A DNA stretch of 57,211 bases from Phycisphaerales bacterium (GTDB lineage: Bacteria; Planctomycetota; Phycisphaerae; Phycisphaerales; SM1A02): assembly GCA_009691785.1 (NCBI GenBank), contig SIAM01000010.1, positions 1-57,211 of the forward strand. Reading direction: 5' to 3'. Below, one piece after another: positions 42,084 through 51,321 of this stretch. The translations under genes were made by a program, and so were the position numbers. Within the stretch, counting starts at the first letter, position 1. Each line of letters opens with the position of its first letter. The notes under the pieces were generated by a model that saw nothing but the letters and a program-made list of their open reading frames with translations, was not told where the DNA came from and searched no databases.

Positions 42084-43637
42084 CTATTCCCACTCAATCG
42101 TGGCTGGTGGTTTGGTGCTGATGTCGTACACCACGCGGTTCACGCCGCGCACTTCGTTCACAATTCGGTTGGACACGCGCGCCAGAACATCCCAGGGCAA
42201 GCGGCAGAAATCCGCGGTCATGAAATCGCTGGATTCCACGGCGCGAATGCCCACCACGGAATCGTAGGTTCTTCCATCGCCCATCACGCCCACGCTGAGC
42301 ACCGGCAACAACACCGCGAACACTTGGCTGGTGGTACGGTACAAATTCGCGGCGTGAATTTCCTCCAACAAAATAAAATCGCACTCGCGTAAAAGCGCCA
42401 AGCGCTCCTCGGTGACATCGCCAATAACGCGAACAGCAAGACCGGGCCCTGGAAACGGATGGCGCCACACCAGCGCGGACGGCAGACCAAGAACCTCGCC
42501 CAAACTGCGAACCTCATCCTTGAATAAATCTTTCAGCGGCTCCACCAATTCAAACCCCAAATCTTCCGGAAGTCCGCCCACATTGTGGTGCAACTTAATG
42601 CTGGCCGCCGTGCCCGCATGGCTTTGGCCGCTTTCAATGCGGTCCGGGTACAGCGTTCCTTGCGCAAGAAATTTCACGCCGCCACGCACTTCCTTGGCGG
42701 CGCGTTGAAAAACATCAATGAATCTATGCCCAATGCGACGGCGCTTTTCCTGCGGGTCTTCTATGCCGGCGAGGTCATTCAAAAATTCCTTGCGCGCGTC
42801 CACCACTTTCAATTCCACATTAAAGTGGTGGCGAAACGCGCTCTCCACCAAGTCGCGCTCATTCTTACGCAGCAAACCGTTGTCCACAAAAATGCAGGTC
42901 ATTTGCCCAGGCACCGCGCGCGCAATCAACGCCGCCGCCACGGCGCTGTCCACTCCGCCAGAAAGTCCACAAATCACGCGGTCTTTGCCCACTTGCTTGC
43001 GCACGCGCGCCACTTCCTCATCCAGAAAATCCGCCATGGTCCAACTGCCGGTGCAGCCGCATGCCTCTTGCAAGAAATTGCGCAAAATGTCTACGCCACA
43101 TGGAGTGTGCGTGACCTCTGGGTGAAATTGCACGCCCCAAAATTTCTGCGTGCGATGCTTCACGGCAGCTGCTGGACACGTCGGCGTGCTAGCGAGCATT
43201 TCAAATTCATTCGACAAGCCCGTGACTTGATCACCGTGGCTCATCCACACCGTGGCGGGCGATGAAATGCCTTGCAACAATCCAACGCCCACCTTCACAT
43301 GCAATTTGGTGCGGCCATATTCGCGCGCCGACGCCTTGCCCACTTGGCTGCCAAGCAACTGGCAACCCAACTGCATTCCATAGCAAATACCAAGCACGGG
43401 AACGCCCAATTCAAACAGCCGCGGGTCGCACACAGGCGCGCCCGCGTCGGTCACGCTGGCTGGACCGCCGCTTAAAATAATTCCCTTGGAATTGTGCGCG
43501 CGCAATTTTTTAAACGACTCGTTGGGCGCCACCAGCAAACTAAACGCCCCCGCTTCCCGCACGCGGCGCGCGATCAGTTGCGAGTATTGACTTCCAAAAT
43601 CAAGAACAAGAATGGTGTCTTTGGCCTGCAGCGTCAT
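42084..43637 (-). CDS. guaA: GMP synthase (glutamine-hydrolysing)
   Basis: The 517-residue enzyme aminates XMP to GMP. It has an N-terminal class I glutamine amidotransferase domain ([40 protein letters not shown] with catalytic Cys, FHPEVTHT with His), the ATP-PPase domain ([18 protein letters not shown]), and a C-terminal dimerisation domain ending PPATIEWE. Length matches the family. Gene order with prs and purC elsewhere shows complete purine capacity in the organism, not an operon. Confidence 0.97.
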   Translation of the reverse strand: MTLQAKDTILVLDFGSQYSQLIARRVREAGAFSLLVAPNESFKKLRAHNSKGIILSGGPASVTDAGAPVCDPRLFELGVPVLGICYGMQLGCQLLGSQVGKASAREYGRTKLHVKVGVGLLQGISSPATVWMSHGDQVTGLSNEFEMLASTPTCPAAAVKHRTQKFWGVQFHPEVTHTPCGVDILRNFLQEACGCTGSWTMADFLDEEVARVRKQVGKDRVICGLSGGVDSAVAAALIARAVPGQMTCIFVDNGLLRKNERDLVESAFRHHFNVELKVVDARKEFLNDLAGIEDPQEKRRRIGHRFIDVFQRAAKEVRGGVKFLAQGTLYPDRIESGQSHAGTAASIKLHHNVGGLPEDLGFELVEPLKDLFKDEVRSLGEVLGLPSALVWRHPFPGPGLAVRVIGDVTEERLALLRECDFILLEEIHAANLYRTTSQVFAVLLPVLSVGVMGDGRTYDSVVGIRAVESSDFMTADFCRLPWDVLARVSNRIVNEVRGVNRVVYDISTKPPATIEWE

Positions 43638-43803
43638 TTCTATTTGCGTCTTTCGATTTGCGTCTTTGATGATTTCGTAGTCGATTCTCTAGGCATCTGA
43701 TGGTACAACTCTCACTATGAATAGTCACTTGAATGAAAGTCAGGTTTCTGGCGGCACCACCAATAGTCATTTCTTCAAATACTCCACGAAGATCCCCGCA
43801 ATC

Positions 43804-44175
43804 ATGCTCCATGCGCGAACAATTTCCAGTTTGATTCTTGGCGCGCTTCTTGGCGTGCTTCTTGGCGTGCTTCTTGGCGCGTGCGACTCGATGGATTCAG
43901 ACGCGAAATTGCAAAGCCCCGATGCCACCACTCGTATGAATGCAGTGTTAACAGCCGGTAACAGCGGCAACGAAAAGACAGTCCCACAAATCGTGCCAGC
44001 CCTACAAAGCGAAGATCCCTTGGTCCGCTGGGCGGCGCAACAATCCCTGGAGAAACTGACCGGCACCACACTTGGATATGGTTGGAGCGATAGTCCCAAT
44101 AAACGCTATCAAGCCACCCAAAAATGGGTTCTGTGGTGTAAAGAAAAAAATCTCTCAACTTCAAATGTGTTTTGA
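43804..44175 (+). CDS. Small HEAT-repeat lipoprotein
   Basis: The 123-residue predicted lipoprotein has a hydrophobic h-region SSLILGALLGVLLGVLLGAC ending in a lipobox; the mature protein starts CDSMDSDAK. One or two HEAT-type repeats follow (VPQIVPALQSEDPLVRWAAQQSLEKLTG), then RYQATQKWVLWCKEKN, a WxxW-type tail also hinted at in the first HEAT lipoprotein. The h-region is built from a 12-bp DNA repeat (43834-43881). ATG at 43804 best fits signal-peptide length; the frame opens earlier at 43717. Confidence 0.7.
   Translation: MLHARTISSLILGALLGVLLGVLLGACDSMDSDAKLQSPDATTRMNAVLTAGNSGNEKTVPQIVPALQSEDPLVRWAAQQSLEKLTGTTLGYGWSDSPNKRYQATQKWVLWCKEKNLSTSNVF
43834..43881. repeat. 4 x 12-bp repeat in a lipoprotein signal peptide
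   Basis: Units ATTCTTGGCGCG, CTTCTTGGCGTG, CTTCTTGGCGTG and CTTCTTGGCGCG encode the hydrophobic LGALLGVLLGVLLGA core of the signal peptide. Copy-number change would lengthen or shorten the h-region without frameshift. Confidence 0.85.
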
Positions 44176-44186
44176 ACGGATATTGA

Positions 44187-44224
44187 AGTAGGCACGAACT
44201 CGATCAGACAAGTTCGCTCCTACT
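44187..44224. terminator. Possible bidirectional terminator hairpin
   Basis: AGTAGG-ca-CGAACT (44187-44200) pairs with AGTTCG-ct-CCTACT (44211-44224), 12 paired bases with a 2x2 internal loop. It lies 12 bp after the lipoprotein stop. Only GTTTG follows, so strength is uncertain. Confidence 0.4.
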
Positions 44225-44307
44225 GTTTGTGAATCACCACATGTCATCCCTCTCAAGACCTCCACGTACAAAATCGCGCAACACCAAAGACCACACTCAA
44301 TTCAATC

Positions 44308-44772
44308 ATGAACGAACCACATCTCCATGCCCGCATTCTTAGCCGGCCCGAACTTATGGCGCCCATGCGTGCCATGCTGTGTGAGCTGGCTTCACGCGTT
44401 GGCCTGAACGAAACCGAGTGCGGCCACATTGCGCTGGCCATTGACGAGGCGCTGACAAATATTATTCGCCACGGCTATAAAAATGATCCCGACAGCCACA
44501 TTTGGATTTCGGTGTGGGAATTGCAAAACCCAACAGGCCTGCGAATTCAAATGGATGATCTGGCGCCGAATGTTGAGTTGAAAAAACTCAAGGGCCGCGA
44601 ACTGGACGACATTCGTCCTGGCGGCCTGGGAGTTCATTTAATTTATTCCCTCATGGATTCCGTGCATTTTTCCAGGCGCACCGAGGGCGGCATGCGGCTT
44701 GTCGTTGAAAAATTCCACGCCCACGCCGCCGCGAATTCGTATGCAAATGTGAAACACAATTCTCAAGTGTAA
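44308..44772 (+). CDS. RsbW-like anti-sigma factor / serine kinase (HATPase)
   Basis: The 154-residue GHKL-type ATPase has the N-box GHIALAIDEALTNIIRHGYKN, the G1 DDLAPNVE and G2 PGGLGVHLIYSLMDS. These match RsbW/SpoIIAB kinases, which bind a sigma factor and phosphorylate an antagonist STAS protein. A STAS gene follows 160 bp downstream and could be its partner. No sigma factor or phosphatase gene is seen near. The switch could alternatively act on the MlaE-linked complex. Confidence 0.85.
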   Translation: MNEPHLHARILSRPELMAPMRAMLCELASRVGLNETECGHIALAIDEALTNIIRHGYKNDPDSHIWISVWELQNPTGLRIQMDDLAPNVELKKLKGRELDDIRPGGLGVHLIYSLMDSVHFSRRTEGGMRLVVEKFHAHAAANSYANVKHNSQV

Positions 44773-44932
44773 ATACCCGCAATGGCCCGCGATGAGCGGG
44801 GCATCTTGCCTACCGCGCAAGAATGTCCCATTTCAATCCATCTCCTATTTCCGACCTCCGCGCGCCAAACATACGCATATGTTTGCGCCCCAATGCCGTG
44901 CAGGTTTATAAAAGTTCGACTACGATTAAAAA

Positions 44933-45280
44933 ATGTCAGGCGCAACCGAACTCGTAGTAAATGTCGAAACAATTTCAGACGGTGTCATTCTTCACCCCAA
45001 GGGAGATGTCGACATGGCTCGCTCTCCGGCACTGCGAACAAAATTAACCGAGGCGCTCAAAGGCAAACCCGCTCGTCTTGTGGTGGACCTCGTGGATGTT
45101 CCCTACATGGATTCAAGCGGACTAGCCACGCTGATTGAAGCCCTGCAAACCACCCGCAAGAACAAGATCAAGTTCATCGTGTGCAATCTCTCACCACGCG
45201 TGCGCAGCATTCTGGAAATCGCCCGTCTCACAACGGTCTTCACCGTGGTGGCCAATCGCGAACAAGCAATCAAGGCGTAA
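44933..45280 (+). CDS. STAS-domain protein (anti-anti-sigma factor or MlaB-like)
   Basis: The 115-residue protein has the STAS fold: EGxVxLHPKGDVDMARSPALR, then DVPYMDSSGLATLIEA. The serine in DSSG is the phosphorylation site of SpoIIAA/RsbV. It lies between an RsbW-like kinase gene and, after 3 bp, an MlaE permease gene. STAS protein MlaB is a normal partner of the Mla lipid transporter, so the protein may serve either system, or link the two. DSSG phosphorylation favours the kinase; the 3-bp spacing favours MlaE. Confidence 0.85.
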   Translation: MSGATELVVNVETISDGVILHPKGDVDMARSPALRTKLTEALKGKPARLVVDLVDVPYMDSSGLATLIEALQTTRKNKIKFIVCNLSPRVRSILEIARLTTVFTVVANREQAIKA

Positions 45281-45283
45281 ACG

Positions 45284-46108
45284 GTGGCGCGATTTCAGAA
45301 CGCTTCCCTGGCTCTTCTTGATAAGTGGATCGCCACGATATTGAGCATTTTTGAATCCGTCGGTGGACTTACGCTTCTTGCCGTAAATGTTCTTCGGTGG
45401 CTGCAACGCTCACTGCTTCTGCGCCAAATTCGCTTTGGATTTCCCGCCGCGGTCGCCCAAATGAATCGCGTGGGCGTGCGCAGTATTGGAATTGTGTCGC
45501 TGGTCTCTGGCAGCATTGGAATTATTCTTGCGCTGCAAACTTCACCAAGCCTTGCCACATTCGGGCAAATCGACAAAGTCGCCAATCTCATCGCAGTCGC
45601 GGTGTTTCGTGAACTTGGTCCGCTGATCGCCGCCATTGTGTTGACGGGTTTCGCGGGCGCTAGTATTGCGGCGGAACTTGGAACCATGGTTGTCGGCGAG
45701 GAGATTGAGGCTCTTGAAGCCATGGCGCTCAACCCAATCCGCTTCTTGGTTGTGCCGCGAGTGGTGGCTACCACGCTCAGCCTTATATTGCTTTCGGTGT
45801 TGTCCGACATCATGAGCGTAAGCATGGGCTGCGTTGCGGGGGTTTTTTTCCTGGACATTCCGTATGAGCTGTACAAACAAAACACAATCACTCAATTAAA
45901 ACTTTCGGACTTCACCACCGGTCTTCTCAAAGCCGCGGTCTTCGGGCTTATTCTAGGTTTAATCGCCTGCCAAAATGGATTGCGCGTGACGGGCGGCGCG
46001 GCGGGCGTGGGTAAAGCCACCACCGCAACCGTGGTGCAAACGGTTGTCTCCGTGGTGCTAGCCGATCTTTTGTTCACCGCCATTTTCTACGCGCTGGGCT
46101 GGAACTAA
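45284..46108 (+). CDS. MlaE-family ABC transporter permease
   Basis: The 274-residue inner-membrane permease has about five to six helices. The core is AVFRELGPLIAAIVLTGFAGASIAAELGTMVVGEEIEALEAMALNP, with the MlaE/DUF140 signature. It would take part in phospholipid or hydrophobic compound transport at the envelope. The usual ATPase (MlaF) and substrate-binding (MlaD/MCE) genes are not in the window. GTG start at 45284 follows the STAS stop by 3 bp. An N-terminal stretch of about 35 residues before the first helix is long. Confidence 0.88.
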   Translation: MARFQNASLALLDKWIATILSIFESVGGLTLLAVNVLRWLQRSLLLRQIRFGFPAAVAQMNRVGVRSIGIVSLVSGSIGIILALQTSPSLATFGQIDKVANLIAVAVFRELGPLIAAIVLTGFAGASIAAELGTMVVGEEIEALEAMALNPIRFLVVPRVVATTLSLILLSVLSDIMSVSMGCVAGVFFLDIPYELYKQNTITQLKLSDFTTGLLKAAVFGLILGLIACQNGLRVTGGAAGVGKATTATVVQTVVSVVLADLLFTAIFYALGWN

Positions 46109-46229
46109 CTGACGCGCGTCCGTGCAAAAACATGCTGCTCGACAACACGTGCCTCGCTGCGCATTATGCATTGCGCCACAGATGCTGCGCTCGCGTGTCA
46201 CAAAGCGTGAATGTGAATCACGTTGAAAG

Positions 46230-47357
46230 TTAATTTCGAAGCCGAATTCCGCTGAGTTCCAGCCTTGTCACAGCGGCCATCACTTCGGCAATTCCTAAAT
46301 TTGTTTTCTGAGAAAGCTGGTCATAATCAATCGACCGCATGCTTCTGGCAGCCGCCAACACCTGCTCCATGGCTGGAGTCAATTTCAAAACTCCGGGCGC
46401 GGATTTCACTTCATGCAACACATCCGCCGCCACATTTTTGCGCGCCGCAATGGCCCCCGCCACCAACATGGAACTTGATCTCAACTGCTGCGACACATCA
46501 GCGACATTGGTGACAAGCGCAGCCCAGCCTTCACGAATGGCGCGGTGGCACCCTTCGCTTGAAGGCGAATCAATGCGTCCAGGCACCGCCATCACTTCGC
46601 GACCATGGCATTCCGCGGCCAGCCGCCCCGTGATCAGCGCGCCGGAATTCAGGCGCGCCTCAATAAGAAGCGTTCCCAAACTCAGCGCGCTAATAATGCG
46701 ATTGCGCCTTGGAAAAAGCCCGCCCTCACTTGGGTGATAGGTTGGAAATTCGCTGCACAACACGCCGCCAGCCGCAACCACCGTATCAAACAGCGGCGCA
46801 TGCTCTGGCGGATACGCGCGGCCAACGCCGCCCGCAAGCACCACCACCGTGCGCCCGTGGTGACGAAGCGCCGAGCGATGCGCCGCCGCGTCAATTCCGC
46901 GCGCGCCGCCAGAAACAATGGTGAATCCCTGCTCCGCAAGCCATCCTGCGAATCGATCGGCCTGCTCCATTCCATAGGCGGTGCAAATGCGGCTGCCAAC
47001 AACCGCCACTGAAAAACGGTCCGCTTCTTGGAACGCGCCGCGCACCCACAGCGCCATTGGTTCCGGCGTGGCGGTCTTCAACAGTTCCGGCCAATCCGCG
47101 TCACCTGGCAACATTCCGCACACGCCCTCGCGTTCCATCTCCTCAAATTCACGCTGCACATTCACCGCGTCCATGTTGCGACGCACCTCATCCGCGCCGC
47201 GGCGCAAAACCTCCGCAAGTTCGGCCACTGAAGCGGACAGCACTTGCGTTGCGCCGCCAAAGGCGTCAAGCAAATTGCGTCCTTCAATAGGACCAATCCC
47301 ACGGGTCATGGCAAACTTCCAATCATCGTGTGGAATGTGTTGAGGCGTTCGGGGCAT
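46230..47357 (-). CDS. dprA: DNA processing protein DprA
   Basis: The 375-residue protein loads RecA on single-stranded DNA taken up in transformation. The Rossmann-like core has VAVVGSRICTAYGMEQADRFAGWL, FTIVSGGARGIDAAAHRSALR and LIEARLNSGALITGRLAAECHGREVMAVPGRID, then SEGCHRAIREG. An N-terminal SAM-like part precedes it, and a C-terminal winged-helix domain (LSQKTNLGIAEVMAAVTRLELSGI) follows. Length is typical. It is convergent with the MlaE gene (121 bp between). Confidence 0.93.
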   Translation of the reverse strand: MPRTPQHIPHDDWKFAMTRGIGPIEGRNLLDAFGGATQVLSASVAELAEVLRRGADEVRRNMDAVNVQREFEEMEREGVCGMLPGDADWPELLKTATPEPMALWVRGAFQEADRFSVAVVGSRICTAYGMEQADRFAGWLAEQGFTIVSGGARGIDAAAHRSALRHHGRTVVVLAGGVGRAYPPEHAPLFDTVVAAGGVLCSEFPTYHPSEGGLFPRRNRIISALSLGTLLIEARLNSGALITGRLAAECHGREVMAVPGRIDSPSSEGCHRAIREGWAALVTNVADVSQQLRSSSMLVAGAIAARKNVAADVLHEVKSAPGVLKLTPAMEQVLAAARSMRSIDYDQLSQKTNLGIAEVMAAVTRLELSGIRLRN

Positions 47358-47424
47358 TTCGCCACGCTACGACAGATTTGGCGCGCGTTTGAAATCACCC
47401 CCAAATTTCCGTAAAATGAATTAT

Positions 47425-48339
47425 TTAATCAGCGGCGTGTGGCCAAAATTCTTCGCTTGCTCCGCCAAACTTCAATCCAAAATCGCCCGCGGCAGAATTA
47501 CCGCTCTCTGCCTGCGAAATCAATATGTATGGCTCAACATTCGCCTCTGCATCCCAAATCCATTTCCCATCGGCCATTTCTTCATCCACTGTCGCCACTG
47601 ATTCCTTTGCAACCACTGCGGTCGAATTGCCCACAACTTCGCCTGAAACTTCGCCAGCGATGTGCGCCTTCGTTGCCGATTCCATTTCAATTGGCATTTC
47701 AGCGGGCAAATCAAAGTCCTCATCTAAAAACATTCGTGCATCAGGCGGATCGCTCACATCTAGCGTGTGCGCAATTTCTTCCCGCGCATCGCTAGGGAAA
47801 TCGGCCCGCATTTGCGCTTGCTCAAGCCATTGCTTCTCAAGAGCCGTTGCCACCAAGCGTGTCGACGGCGTAAGTGGTATTCCAGTTGTCAAACCAATAA
47901 ACACAATCAACGCGCCGCCACCCATCAGCCACAATCTTCGCTGACCAGAAGCCAAGCGCGTGAGCAATGTGTCGGGAATCAAATTCGGTTCAAACGCTTG
48001 CGGCGTAACCGTGGCCTCAATCCAATCACTGACCGTGTGCTCCATGCTGGTGGCCATCAACACGGGCGCCGCACCCTCTGGCATTAAATTCAACTGGCTG
48101 GCCGCAAGTCTGGTCAACAATGAAGAATCCTTGACTTTCAACTCCACAAGAAATTGCCTGTACGCCTCAATTCTTTTTTGATTCATTAATTCCTGATGCT
48201 CCAATTTCATCAGTTGCTCATTTAAACTGGCAAGATCTTGCTGAGCAGGCAGCAAAGCGCTGACCACCAATAAGGCTAGGCCGGCGATGGTAAAGAGCCA
48301 GCCAGGATCAAATCGAAAAAGTGGACGCAAAACGGACAT
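47425..48339 (-). CDS. Two-helix membrane protein, function unknown
   Basis: Not recognised. The 304-residue protein has a membrane helix near the start (WLFTIAGLALLVVSALLPA), a helical part of about 110 residues with a coiled-coil-like region (LNEQLMKLEHQELMNQKRIEAY), a second helix (LWLMGGGALIVFIGLTTGIPL) and an acidic C-terminal part. That tail is rich in Glu, Ala and Asp and probably disordered. ATG at 48339 is chosen; ATG at 48357 is possible. Neither neighbour (dprA, mdh) suggests a role. Confidence 0.6.
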   Translation of the reverse strand: MSVLRPLFRFDPGWLFTIAGLALLVVSALLPAQQDLASLNEQLMKLEHQELMNQKRIEAYRQFLVELKVKDSSLLTRLAASQLNLMPEGAAPVLMATSMEHTVSDWIEATVTPQAFEPNLIPDTLLTRLASGQRRLWLMGGGALIVFIGLTTGIPLTPSTRLVATALEKQWLEQAQMRADFPSDAREEIAHTLDVSDPPDARMFLDEDFDLPAEMPIEMESATKAHIAGEVSGEVVGNSTAVVAKESVATVDEEMADGKWIWDAEANVEPYILISQAESGNSAAGDFGLKFGGASEEFWPHAAD

Positions 48340-48438
48340 GACACTTGCTATCGGCATTTCGTTGGGATTTCCCTTTGAAATTGCCCCCAAAATTCCCGCC
48401 GGGTTGAGGCCGCCACTACAAACCCTTCAAGAGAGGGG

Positions 48439-49407
48439 CTAGACCAAATCCGGAAAAATCTTGCGCACGGCGCCAACCAAATCCTTCACATGGGAAATGC
48501 TCTCGTGCATCAACTTGCGCTCATCGCCCACCAAGTCAACTTCAATAATTTTCTCCATGCCCTTGCTTCCAATCACGCAAGGCACGCCCACAAAGTAGCC
48601 GGCGCCCTTCTGTCCCTTGGCCACGCCGTATGCATCTTCGCAATACGCGGCGCATGGCAGAATTCGCTTCTTGTCCTTAATGATGGCCTCCACCATTTGA
48701 ATGGTGCCGCTAGCTGGCGCGTAGTACGCGCTTGTTCCCATGAGTTGCACAATTTCGCCGCCGCCAACTTTGGCGCGCTGCATGCACTTGTTCACAACCT
48801 CGTCGGACAGCAACATTGAAATTGGAATGCCGTGCACGCTGGTGAAACGCGGCAGCGGAACCATGTCGTCACCGTGTCCTCCAAGCAGCAAGGCCTGAAT
48901 ATCTTCCACGCTGCAACCCAGTTCCATGGCTAAAAAGCAGCGGAATCGCGCAACATCCAAGCAACCCGCTTGCCCAAGAATGCGTTGCGTTGGAAAGCCG
49001 GTGGTCTTCCACGCGGTGTACACCATGGCGTCCAGCGGATTACTGACCACAATCACCACCGCGTTGGGAGCGTTCTTGGCCACTTGCTCGGAAACGCTGC
49101 GCACAATCTTCACATTGGTCGTGATCAAATCGTCGCGGCTCATGCCTGGCTTGCGCGGCAAACCAGCGGTAATCACCACCACATCGCTGTTGGCAATGTC
49201 TTTGTAATCGCTCGAGCCAATCACAGTGCTGTCAAATCTTTCAATGGGCGCGCACTGCATCAAGTCCAGCGCCTTGCCCTTGGCCACGCCTTCGCGCTCT
49301 GGAATATCCAGCAGCACAATGTCGCCAAGTTCCTTGGCGGCGGCCCAATGGGCGCAAGTGGCTCCAACATTTCCAGCACCAATGATCGATATTTTCGCTC
49401 GTCGCAT
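48439..49407 (-). CDS. mdh: Malate dehydrogenase
   Basis: The 322-residue NAD-dependent enzyme interconverts malate and oxaloacetate in the citric acid cycle. It is of the lactate-dehydrogenase-like type: IIGAGNVGATCAHWAA (dinucleotide site), NSDVVVITAGLPRKPGMSRDDLI (substrate loop; the Arg that selects dicarboxylate is in LPRKPGMSR), VSNPLDAM, and LGGHGDDMVPLPRF with the catalytic His. Shine-Dalgarno AAAAGGAA precedes ATG. It lies after tRNA-Ile on the same strand. Confidence 0.94.
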   Translation of the reverse strand: MRRAKISIIGAGNVGATCAHWAAAKELGDIVLLDIPEREGVAKGKALDLMQCAPIERFDSTVIGSSDYKDIANSDVVVITAGLPRKPGMSRDDLITTNVKIVRSVSEQVAKNAPNAVVIVVSNPLDAMVYTAWKTTGFPTQRILGQAGCLDVARFRCFLAMELGCSVEDIQALLLGGHGDDMVPLPRFTSVHGIPISMLLSDEVVNKCMQRAKVGGGEIVQLMGTSAYYAPASGTIQMVEAIIKDKKRILPCAAYCEDAYGVAKGQKGAGYFVGVPCVIGSKGMEKIIEVDLVGDERKLMHESISHVKDLVGAVRKIFPDLV

Positions 49408-49477
49408 GTGATGATTCCTTTTGTTGCCGCGATTGCGGGTTGCAAATCATACAGACTTCCAGTGCGTCATAAACGAC

Positions 49478-49506
49478 AGCGACCGCCCCGAAGTGGGACG
49501 GCCGCT
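49478..49506 (-). terminator. Hairpin after tRNA-Ile
   Basis: AGCGaCCGcCCC/GGGaCGGcCGCT. On the minus strand both mismatches are G-U pairs, so it is transcribed from that strand. It begins 7 bp after the 3' end of the tRNA. A T-run is weak, so it may be a terminator or processing hairpin. The stem resembles that after the RRM gene at 55102-55134. Confidence 0.5.
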
Positions 49507-49512
49507 ATTCAA

Positions 49513-49586
49513 TGCGCCAGAAAGGACTCGAACCTTCGACCTCGCCCTTATCAGGGGCGTGCTCTAGCCAGCTGAGCTACTGGCGC
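49513..49586 (-). tRNA. tRNA-Ile (anticodon GAT)
   Basis: Acceptor GCGCCAG (from 49586) pairs with CTGGCGC. The anticodon stem CGCCC/GGGCG encloses loop CTGATAA, giving GAT. D arm TAGCTCAGCTGGCTAGAGC and T arm GGTTCGAGTCC are canonical. No encoded CCA. A terminator-like hairpin follows and mdh lies 106 bp downstream. Confidence 0.95.
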
Positions 49587-49775
49587 AAGGCGAAGAAGTA
49601 TAACAAAATTGGCTGTTTCTGCAGCGCTTGCATTGCACAAGTTCGCCCGCCACTGGGCGCAATGATTTAGACAAGCATGGCGCGATCAATTATTACAAAA
49701 AACTCTAGGCATAATGTCTTTGCAATATGGATTGCATTTCAATCTGGCGGTGAATTCTACGGCGCCGATTTTATA

Positions 49776-50222
49776 TCAAGGTTTGACGGGGGTGAGCGTA
49801 GCTTTGCCAGCTTTATCAACACGCAGCACGGCGCCAGCACTTTTGATTTGCCGACTTGGATACCAACCCCACTCGGGTTGATCTTGCGAACCAAAAAATT
49901 CAAACTCTTGGCTGAACATAATTTTTTGATTCAGAGCAGTTCGCACATGATTGACCGCGTCCTGTTCCTTGGCTCGCACGGCTATTGGAGATTGAAGAAG
50001 GCTCGCTTCAAGCCTGCGTTCAATCAGCATGCGCTGAGTACGAAGTTGCGCTTGCGTGATCTTGCCGTCATGTCCCTTCTGAACAAGTTGCTCTAGCGTT
50101 GCGGTTGCCTGAGCGATAACTTCTTTTTGTGTGACGCCCGCGGCGATCCCAGCGGAAGTCCCCGCCCCTATAACCCCACAAATAAATACGACCCGTAAAC
50201 TCAAGCGATACTTTGTTTGCAT
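49776..50222 (-). CDS. Small secreted protein, function unknown
   Basis: The 148-residue protein starts with MQTKYRLSLRVVFICGVIGAGTSAGIAAG, a clear signal peptide. Residues 30-90 are helical with charged residues (EVIAQATATLEQLVQKGHD, RTQRMLIERRLEASLL). After that comes a beta-like, aromatic segment (FEFFGSQDQPEWGWYP). No cysteine or metal motif. An overlapping plus-strand frame (49677-50096) is judged a shadow because it has no secretion signal or typical amino-acid pattern. Exported helical adaptor is a guess. Confidence 0.6.
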   Translation of the reverse strand: MQTKYRLSLRVVFICGVIGAGTSAGIAAGVTQKEVIAQATATLEQLVQKGHDGKITQAQLRTQRMLIERRLEASLLQSPIAVRAKEQDAVNHVRTALNQKIMFSQEFEFFGSQDQPEWGWYPSRQIKSAGAVLRVDKAGKATLTPVKP

Positions 50223-50346
50223 AGATCACTTTCCTAAGGAAATTAAACAATCACGATATCCCCAACTATGCGGGGAATCATTGAAATATGAAACGTAATT
50301 TCAGAATATCTAGTAAATTATGGTGATTTTGGAAGAATTTCGATAT

Positions 50347-51321
50347 TTAACTTGCTCGAAACGACCCCACAACAGATTCCAACATGTCCCGCAAGCTTGA
50401 TACCCCCGCTTCCAATTCGCCATCGCGCACCACCACCAATGTTCCTCCGCGTTCACGCAACACCCGCAACGCTTCAGCCACGCGGGTTCCCTTGTCCAAT
50501 TCAATCGCCGAACGAACCAGCTCGCGCGGAGACGTTTCTGGCGTGACCAAAATGTCCATTGCCGACACGACCCCTATGCACCGATTGTTTTTATCCACAA
50601 GCGGATAGGTGGAGTGATTTGAATTTCTTAAAAATCCACGCAGTTCTTCTGACAGAAATTGCTCGCGCAGAACATCCGCGTCCTTCCAAGGCGTCATCAC
50701 GTCCATCAATGTGAGGTCGCTTGATTGCATCAAGCGGTCAGCCATGGCGACCTGTCTTTCACCAATGGTGATCGAACTTTCTCGAAACAGTTCTAAAAAT
50801 CGCTGGCGAGCGTCAAGCGCCACGCCGCCGCCAAGACCAGCGCGCCGCACGATTAACGATCCAAGCCATGTGATCAACGGCACTAAACCAATCGCCGTGA
50901 ACAAAATTCGAAAGAACCAAAGAAAACCAACGCAGCGGTAGCTCCATTGATCAGTGTGCACGCGAAACAATTCTTTTGGCAACGTCTCGCCAAATATGAA
51001 AATTAAAGGCAAAAGCAAGCATGTATTCAAGACAATTCCCGCCAACGGCGAAATGCCCATGCCTTCCAGCAAGTGCGCAATGGCGATTGAACCAAGGTCA
51101 TGCGCGCATGCGTTGCCAATTAACAGCGTGGCCAAAATACGATTTGGAAATCGAATTTCCTCCAGCAACCTCATAGCCGCCTTGCGCGCGCGCCCCACTT
51201 CAAGCGCAAGGCGAATGCGATTGATTGTGTAGATGCCCGTTTCAATTCCAGCGAACATGGCCGACAACAGCAATGCCGCCAACAACAGGCCCGCGTAAAA
51301 TATTAATAGCGTGGCGCTCAC
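50347..51321 (-). CDS. CNNM/CBS-domain membrane protein
   Basis: The 324-residue protein has four helices of the DUF21/CNNM type at residues 1-180 (LLIFYAGLLLAALLLSAMFAGIETGIYTINRIR, FGETLPKELFR). A pair of CBS domains follows (LMDVMTPWKDADVLREQF, TYPLVDKNNRCIGVVSAMDI). CNNM proteins transport or sense Mg2+ (CorC/HlyC family). No C-terminal CorC/HlyC transporter-associated domain is present. GTG start at 51321 overlaps the stop of the preceding gene, a fellow CNNM protein, so they are probably coupled partners. Confidence 0.85.
   Translation of the reverse strand: MSATLLIFYAGLLLAALLLSAMFAGIETGIYTINRIRLALEVGRARKAAMRLLEEIRFPNRILATLLIGNACAHDLGSIAIAHLLEGMGISPLAGIVLNTCLLLPLIFIFGETLPKELFRVHTDQWSYRCVGFLWFFRILFTAIGLVPLITWLGSLIVRRAGLGGGVALDARQRFLELFRESSITIGERQVAMADRLMQSSDLTLMDVMTPWKDADVLREQFLSEELRGFLRNSNHSTYPLVDKNNRCIGVVSAMDILVTPETSPRELVRSAIELDKGTRVAEALRVLRERGGTLVVVRDGELEAGVSSLRDMLESVVGSFRAS

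Noticed and set aside
49677-50096. Plus-strand 139-codon ORF overlapping the small secreted protein
   Set aside because: No signal peptide or motif; the minus-strand reading has a clean signal peptide and better composition.
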